A DNA stretch of 35,612 bases from Tepidicella baoligensis (GTDB lineage Bacteria; Pseudomonadota; Gammaproteobacteria; Burkholderiales; Burkholderiaceae_C). Every line of letters starts with the position of its first letter. The first letter of the stretch is position 1. Where the stretch lies: positions 1 through 35,612 of the forward strand of contig NZ_JACCDB010000014.1 in the NCBI RefSeq assembly GCF_013432195.1, in the 5' to 3' direction. This document shows positions 31,787-35,612 of the stretch, piece after piece. The notes below the pieces were generated by a model that did not search any database, was not told where the DNA came from, and saw only the letters and a list, made by a program, of their open reading frames with translations. Made by a program: the position numbers and the translations under genes.

Positions 31787-32127
31787 ATGCGCGTCTTCCT
31801 CAACCCGTCATCGAGGCATTGACGGTGACCGCCCGTCGCCAGAAACCCTTGATTGGTGCATCCCTGCTGGAGCGTCTGCTGCTGCGCCATGTGGCTGTGG
31901 TGTGTCCGGAGTCGCGACTGGTCGTAGCTGTTATCAAACAGGCGTTCATTGACCTGTGCTCGCCCTCGAAACATCTGCGCTCTGAGGCCAGACGTTTCTT
32001 TCGAGACGGGCGCCTGGAGCTGTGGTGCGACCAGGTCGGTCTGTCCTCCAACTTCATGCGAGAGATCGCGACCAAGGCTGGCTACTTGAATCCGGCAGAC
32101 ACCGATGAAGGAGGTGTCCATGCTTGA
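31783..32127 (+). CDS. Small unrecognised basic protein
   Basis: This 114-residue protein (MNARLPQPVIEALTVTARRQKPLIGASLLERLLLRHVAVV ... NPADTDEGGVHA) has a helical middle segment SKHLRSEARRFFRDGRLELWCDQVGLSSNFMREIATKAG that could be a helix-turn-helix. No family is recognised. It overlaps the nuclease stop (ATGA) and its end overlaps the primase-helicase start by 8 bases, so it is translated as part of the operon. Confidence 0.65.
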   Translation: MNARLPQPVIEALTVTARRQKPLIGASLLERLLLRHVAVVCPESRLVVAVIKQAFIDLCSPSKHLRSEARRFFRDGRLELWCDQVGLSSNFMREIATKAGYLNPADTDEGGVHA

Positions 32128-34432
32128 TTTCAACGACCAAGAACCCGCAGCTCCATCACCCAGCGGAAATTCCGAGCGGGATGAACTGCGATCGGCCTTG
32201 ATGGCACGGCTCGAGGGCGTGCTGTTTGCTTTATTTCCGGCGGGCAAGGTGACACACGGCAAATTCGTCGTTGGCGATGTGCTGGGCAGTCCAGGTCGCA
32301 GTCTGGAGATCGAGCTGGATGGTGAACGGGCGGGCCTGTGGATCGACCGCGCCACGGGTAATGGTGGCGATGTCTTTGCGCTCATCGCTGCGCACCGCCA
32401 TTGGGACACGCATCGTGATTTCGCGGCCGTCCTCAGCTTCGCCCGGGAACTGCTCGGCCGAGCGCCCGCCGTGTCACCCGCCAGACGCAAGGCAAGCGCG
32501 CCGGTGGATGAATTGGGTCCAGCCACCGCCAAGTGGGACTATCTTGCCGCTGACGGCAGTCTGATTGCCTGCGTGTATCGCTATGAGCCCAGTCCTGGAC
32601 GTAAGGAATTCCGCCCTTGGGATGCCAAGCGTCGCAAAATGGCGCCGCCCGATCCGAGGCCGTTGTTCAACCAACCTGGCATTGCTCATGCCGACCGGGT
32701 GATTCTGGTCGAGGGCGAAAAATGCGCCCAGGCCTTGATCGACGCTGGCCATTGCGCGACCACCGCGATGCACGGTGCCAACGCGCCCATCGACAAGACC
32801 GACTGGTCACCCCTGCAGGGCAAGCATGTACTGATTTGGCCCGACCGCGACAAACCCGGCTGGGAGTACGCCATGAATGCCGCCGAGGCGGTCATGGCAG
32901 CAGGAGCCCAGCACTGCGCGGTGTTGATGCCGCCGTCCAATCCTACGTCGCAAGACCCCCAAGGAAGTGCGGATGGCTGGGACGCAGCCGACGCCATTGC
33001 TGAGGGCTTTGATGTGGAGGCTTTCCTTGCCCACGGTGAGCGCATCCAATTCCAGCCTTCAACGCCAGACACCACGCCGGCAGCAGATCCGACCGAGCAA
33101 TCGGTCTGGGCCACTGAAGACGCGCTGGCGCTGACTTTCTCGGGTCGGTACGCCCAGGACTGGCGCTATGTCGCGTTGTGGGGCAAGTGGGTGTTCTGGA
33201 CCGGCAAGCGCTGGCAAACCGAGGAGACTCTGGCGGCGCACCACCTGATGCGCCAGATCTGTCGGGAGGCCGCACTCAAGGCCGATTCTCATCGGGTGGC
33301 CGCCAAACTCGCCAGCAGTGGCACGGTAGCTGGCTTGGAGCGGCTCGCACGCTCCGATCGGCGTCATGCCGCCACCGCCGACGAGTGGGATGCCGACCCC
33401 TGGCTGCTCAACACGCCAGGCGGCGTGGTGAATCTCAAGAATGGCGTGCTGCGCTCCCACGACCGTCTGGACCGACTGACCAAGATCACGACGGCCACCC
33501 CCGCGGGTGATTGCCCCACCTGGCGGCAGTTCATCGATGAGGTCACGGGTGGCGATCAGGCCCTGCAAGCTTATCTTGCTCGGATGGCAGGGTATGCGCT
33601 GACTGGATCGACACGAGAGCACGCGCTGTTCTTTCTGTATGGCACAGGTGCCAACGGCAAATCGGTGTTCGTGAACACCCTGGCCACCATCCTGGGGGAC
33701 TACGCCACCAACGCGCCCATGGACACGTTCATGGAGACCCGCACAGACAGGCACCCGACCGATATGGCCAGCCTGCGTGGGGCCCGGTTTGTCGCCGCCA
33801 TCGAAACCGAGCAAGGGCGACGCTGGGCCGAGTCCAAGGTCAAGAGCTTGACCGGTGGCGACAAGATCTCGGCGCGCTTCATGCGCCAGGATTTTTTCGA
33901 GTTCATGCCGCAGTTCAAGCTGATCGTGGCAGGCAATCACAAGCCAGCCATCCGCAACATCGACGAAGCGATGAAGCGGCGCCTCCACCTGATCCCGTTC
34001 ACGATCACCGTCCCACCGGAAAGGCGTGACAAGCACCTGCAGCAAAAGCTGCTGGCCGAACGGGATGGGATCCTGGCTTGGGCAGTTCAAGGCTGTCTGG
34101 AGTGGCAGCGTCAGGGCCGGCTCGACCCACCCCAGCAGGTGCTCGATGCCACCGATGAGTACTTCGAAGAGGAGGACGCGATTGGTGAGTTCCTGGACGA
34201 GGACTGCCAGCAGTCGCCCGTGGCGCGGGAAGCGATTTCCGCGATCTACCAGCGCTGGCGTGAGCGCGCTGAGCGGCGTGGCGAGTACGTGGGCACCAGC
34301 CGCTGGCTCACCCAGCAACTCATCAACCGTGGGTTTGCGCGCACACGCCTGCATGGCGGGGCAAAAGCCCTGTCAGGCCTGTCGCTCAAACCCCGCGAGC
34401 CGGGCGGCTACATGCCCTATCGCGACGACTGA
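32120..34432 (+). CDS. P4-type primase-helicase
   Basis: This 770-residue replication protein resembles the phage P4 alpha / D5 group. The N-terminal part holds a Toprim-like primase region: VILVEGEKCAQALIDAG at about 194 and HVLIWPDRDKPGWEYA at about 236. The C-terminal part is the SF3/D5 helicase with Walker A GTGANGKSV (K514) and FVAAIETEQG, then the FKLIVAGNHKPAI segment. I chose ATG 32120 because AAGGAGG lies before it; an ATG at 32105 is an in-frame alternative. It would prime and unwind element DNA, plausibly at the motif cluster directly downstream. Confidence 0.93.
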   Translation: MLDFNDQEPAAPSPSGNSERDELRSALMARLEGVLFALFPAGKVTHGKFVVGDVLGSPGRSLEIELDGERAGLWIDRATGNGGDVFALIAAHRHWDTHRDFAAVLSFARELLGRAPAVSPARRKASAPVDELGPATAKWDYLAADGSLIACVYRYEPSPGRKEFRPWDAKRRKMAPPDPRPLFNQPGIAHADRVILVEGEKCAQALIDAGHCATTAMHGANAPIDKTDWSPLQGKHVLIWPDRDKPGWEYAMNAAEAVMAAGAQHCAVLMPPSNPTSQDPQGSADGWDAADAIAEGFDVEAFLAHGERIQFQPSTPDTTPAADPTEQSVWATEDALALTFSGRYAQDWRYVALWGKWVFWTGKRWQTEETLAAHHLMRQICREAALKADSHRVAAKLASSGTVAGLERLARSDRRHAATADEWDADPWLLNTPGGVVNLKNGVLRSHDRLDRLTKITTATPAGDCPTWRQFIDEVTGGDQALQAYLARMAGYALTGSTREHALFFLYGTGANGKSVFVNTLATILGDYATNAPMDTFMETRTDRHPTDMASLRGARFVAAIETEQGRRWAESKVKSLTGGDKISARFMRQDFFEFMPQFKLIVAGNHKPAIRNIDEAMKRRLHLIPFTITVPPERRDKHLQQKLLAERDGILAWAVQGCLEWQRQGRLDPPQQVLDATDEYFEEEDAIGEFLDEDCQQSPVAREAISAIYQRWRERAERRGEYVGTSRWLTQQLINRGFARTRLHGGAKALSGLSLKPREPGGYMPYRDD

Positions 34433-34453
34433 CCGAATCGACAGACCCCAGTG

Positions 34454-34575
34454 GGTGACCGAAAGTGACCGGCATATCGTTATCTCTCTACACGTGTACG
34501 TGCGCAGGCGCGAGCGGATAACGAGAAACGGGTCACCTTCGGTCACCAGATGCCAAAAACGCAAGGAGTGACCAA
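34454..34575. repeat. Five RGTGACC iteron-like motifs with a 16/17 inverted repeat
   Basis: GGTGACCGA (34454-34462), AGTGACCGG (34464-34472) and AGTGACCAA (34567-34575) read on +. GGTGACCCG (34529-34537) and GGTGACCGA (34539-34547) read on -. The pairs 34454-34470 and 34531-34547 form an inverted repeat matching at 16 of 17 positions, with copies one helical turn apart. A 10-bp palindrome TACACGTGTA (34489-34498) lies between. This is the only gap of note in the operon, right after the primase-helicase gene. Confidence 0.7.
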
Positions 34576-35048
34576 TGAACACAATGACCATCTTCGCCCT
34601 TGATCTGGGCACACAAACCGGCTGGGCACTGACCAGCCGTGACGGCAGCATCACCAGTGGCAGCCAATCTTTCAAACCCCAACGCTTCGAAGGCGGCGGC
34701 ATGCGCTTTCTGCGGTTCAAGCGCTGGCTCACCGACATCAAGCAGTGCAACGACGGCATCGACCAAGTCGTGTTCGAAGAGGTCCGCCGCCACGTTGGTG
34801 TCGACGCGGCCCATGCCTACGGCGGATTCATGGGACAGCTCACTGCCTGGTGCGAGCACCACCAGATTCCCTACCAGGGCATTCCGGTCGGCACGATCAA
34901 GAAGCACGCCACGGGTAAAGGTAACGCCAGCAAGGACGAAATGGTGGCATCTGTCCGTGCGCGTGGACATGCCCCGACCGACGACAACGAGGCTGACGCC
35001 ATCGCCTTGCTGTACCTGGCCCGTGAGATGGCCACAGAGGTGGTGTGA
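34575..35048 (+). CDS. RuvC-like Holliday junction resolvase
   Basis: This 157-residue RNase H-fold nuclease has acidic residues in the RuvC pattern: D10 in FALDLGTQTGWAL, E68/E69 in VVFEEVRRH, and D136/D137 with E139 and D141 in TDDNEADAIALLYLA. Phage RuvC-type resolvases cut branched DNA before packaging or during recombination. AAGGAG lies before the ATG, overlapping the last GTGACC motif. It follows the 142-base iteron-like region. Confidence 0.9.
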   Translation: MNTMTIFALDLGTQTGWALTSRDGSITSGSQSFKPQRFEGGGMRFLRFKRWLTDIKQCNDGIDQVVFEEVRRHVGVDAAHAYGGFMGQLTAWCEHHQIPYQGIPVGTIKKHATGKGNASKDEMVASVRARGHAPTDDNEADAIALLYLAREMATEVV

Positions 35049-35049
35049 C

Positions 35050-35259
35050 ATGAAAGTGCCCCAATACCGCTACCGCTGCCCCTTGGGCAATCTGCAGCCC
35101 ACCACGCCGGATCTGGACGCGGTCAAACGCGAGGGCTGGCGCACCGATCACATCCTGGTGGTCAGCGAGCACGACGAACGGCTCGACTGGGTGGAGAAAC
35201 AGTTCGTCCGTCGTCTGGGTGAACGCCTCTACGGTGATGGAGGCAAGCGCCATGACTGA
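35050..35259 (+). CDS. Small unrecognised protein
   Basis: This 69-residue protein (MKVPQYRYRCPLGNLQPTTPDLDAVKREGWRTDHILVVSEHDERLDWVEKQFVRRLGERLYG...) has no recognised family. It starts one base after the resolvase stop, with GAGGTGGT as ribosome site, and overlaps the next gene by 8 bases. Conserved operon position supports it being expressed. Confidence 0.65.
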   Translation: MKVPQYRYRCPLGNLQPTTPDLDAVKREGWRTDHILVVSEHDERLDWVEKQFVRRLGERLYGDGGKRHD

Positions 35260-35612
35260 GGCCAGAACCGAATGGACTGTGGACGATGTGGCCGCCCGGT
35301 TTGCTGAGGCTGCCGAGATTGCACACAAGCTGCCCCGGGTCAGACCTGGTGGCTACTTCAATCCCTGGATGACGCTGGCCATGCAGGTGCCCGAGCGCTA
35401 CCCCGATCCCGAGCGGCTGTACAGGCCCATGCCCCCCAGCCCCCAGGCGGTGGAGCGGATGCTCGAGACCATGCGCTGGGTGCAGTGGCTGGAGGTGGAG
35501 CAGCGGCATCTGGTGTGGATGCGTTCGAACCGGTATCGCTGGGAGCAGATCGGTCGGCGGTTTGCCTGCGCGGCAAGAACTGCCCAACGACGGTACGACG
35601 CTGCCATCCATC
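35252..35612 (+). CDS. Partial HTH-type protein (DUF6362-like), cut by the window edge
   Basis: An open frame runs from ATG 35252 (after GGAGG) to the right edge, 120 codons: WTVDDVAARFAEAAEIAHKLPRVRPGGYFNPWM ... RSNRYRWEQIGRRFACAARTAQRRYDAAI. This resembles the DUF6362 family, with a C-terminal helix-turn-helix-like WEQIGRRF...ARTAQRRY. In phage genomes this family often precedes terminase genes, so packaging genes may follow. The C-terminus is missing. Confidence 0.75.
   Translation, partial: MTEARTEWTVDDVAARFAEAAEIAHKLPRVRPGGYFNPWMTLAMQVPERYPDPERLYRPMPPSPQAVERMLETMRWVQWLEVEQRHLVWMRSNRYRWEQIGRRFACAARTAQRRYDAAIH

Overview
The window looks like a chromosome segment of a GC-rich betaproteobacterium, most likely Burkholderiales. 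The reasons are the tuf–tRNA-Trp–secE–nusG–rplKAJL–rpoBC order, RpoB of 1371 aa and RpoC of 1401 aa, a three-helix SecE, and the linked order rsmB–DUF4390–ntrY-like kinase–short ntrX-like regulator. I cannot fix the genus from sequence alone.

Bases 1-12341 are a conserved housekeeping block on the + strand: the last codons of tuf, tRNA-Trp, secE, nusG, rplK, rplA, rplJ, rplL, rpoB and rpoC. An extended -10 promoter lies before rplK, a probable L10 leader before rplJ (TTG start), a hairpin between rplL and rpoB, and a strong intrinsic terminator after rpoC. Bases 12420-19024 hold envelope, rRNA and signalling genes, also on +: lemA, an M48 zinc protease, rsmB, a DUF4390 protein, an NtrY-like membrane histidine kinase and an NtrX-like regulator without an AAA+ domain. 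tRNA-Phe (19054-19129) closes the core region.

From about 19130 to the right edge the content is that of a prophage or related integrated element whose far end is outside the window. The first part is a regulatory region: a leftward operon of two unrecognised proteins (411 aa, and a 324 aa zinc-ribbon plus winged-helix-like protein) followed by a DUF2188 protein, divergent from a rightward XRE regulator and ImmA/IrrE-type metallopeptidase. Next comes a tightly coupled module: a 78 aa protein, DUF2924, a large serine recombinase and a ParB-like HTH protein, ended by a terminator. Then comes a long rightward early operon for DNA metabolism: an excisionase-like HTH, a RecA-like NTPase, a putative ssDNA-binding protein, an SF2 helicase, a Cas4/AddB-like Fe-S nuclease, a P4-type primase-helicase, a RuvC-like resolvase and a cut-off HTH-type protein. 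Many of its genes overlap by ATGA or GTGA.

The most interesting signals are: (i) the divergent XRE–ImmA/IrrE versus two-gene unknown operon; (ii) a cluster of five RGTGACC motifs, including a 16/17 inverted repeat, directly after the primase-helicase gene, which looks like a P4-style iteron origin or operator; (iii) a C·A mismatch in the tRNA-Phe acceptor stem, as expected if an element replaced the tRNA 3' end; and (iv) a 13-bp perfect inverted repeat in the gene-poor DNA just inside that boundary.
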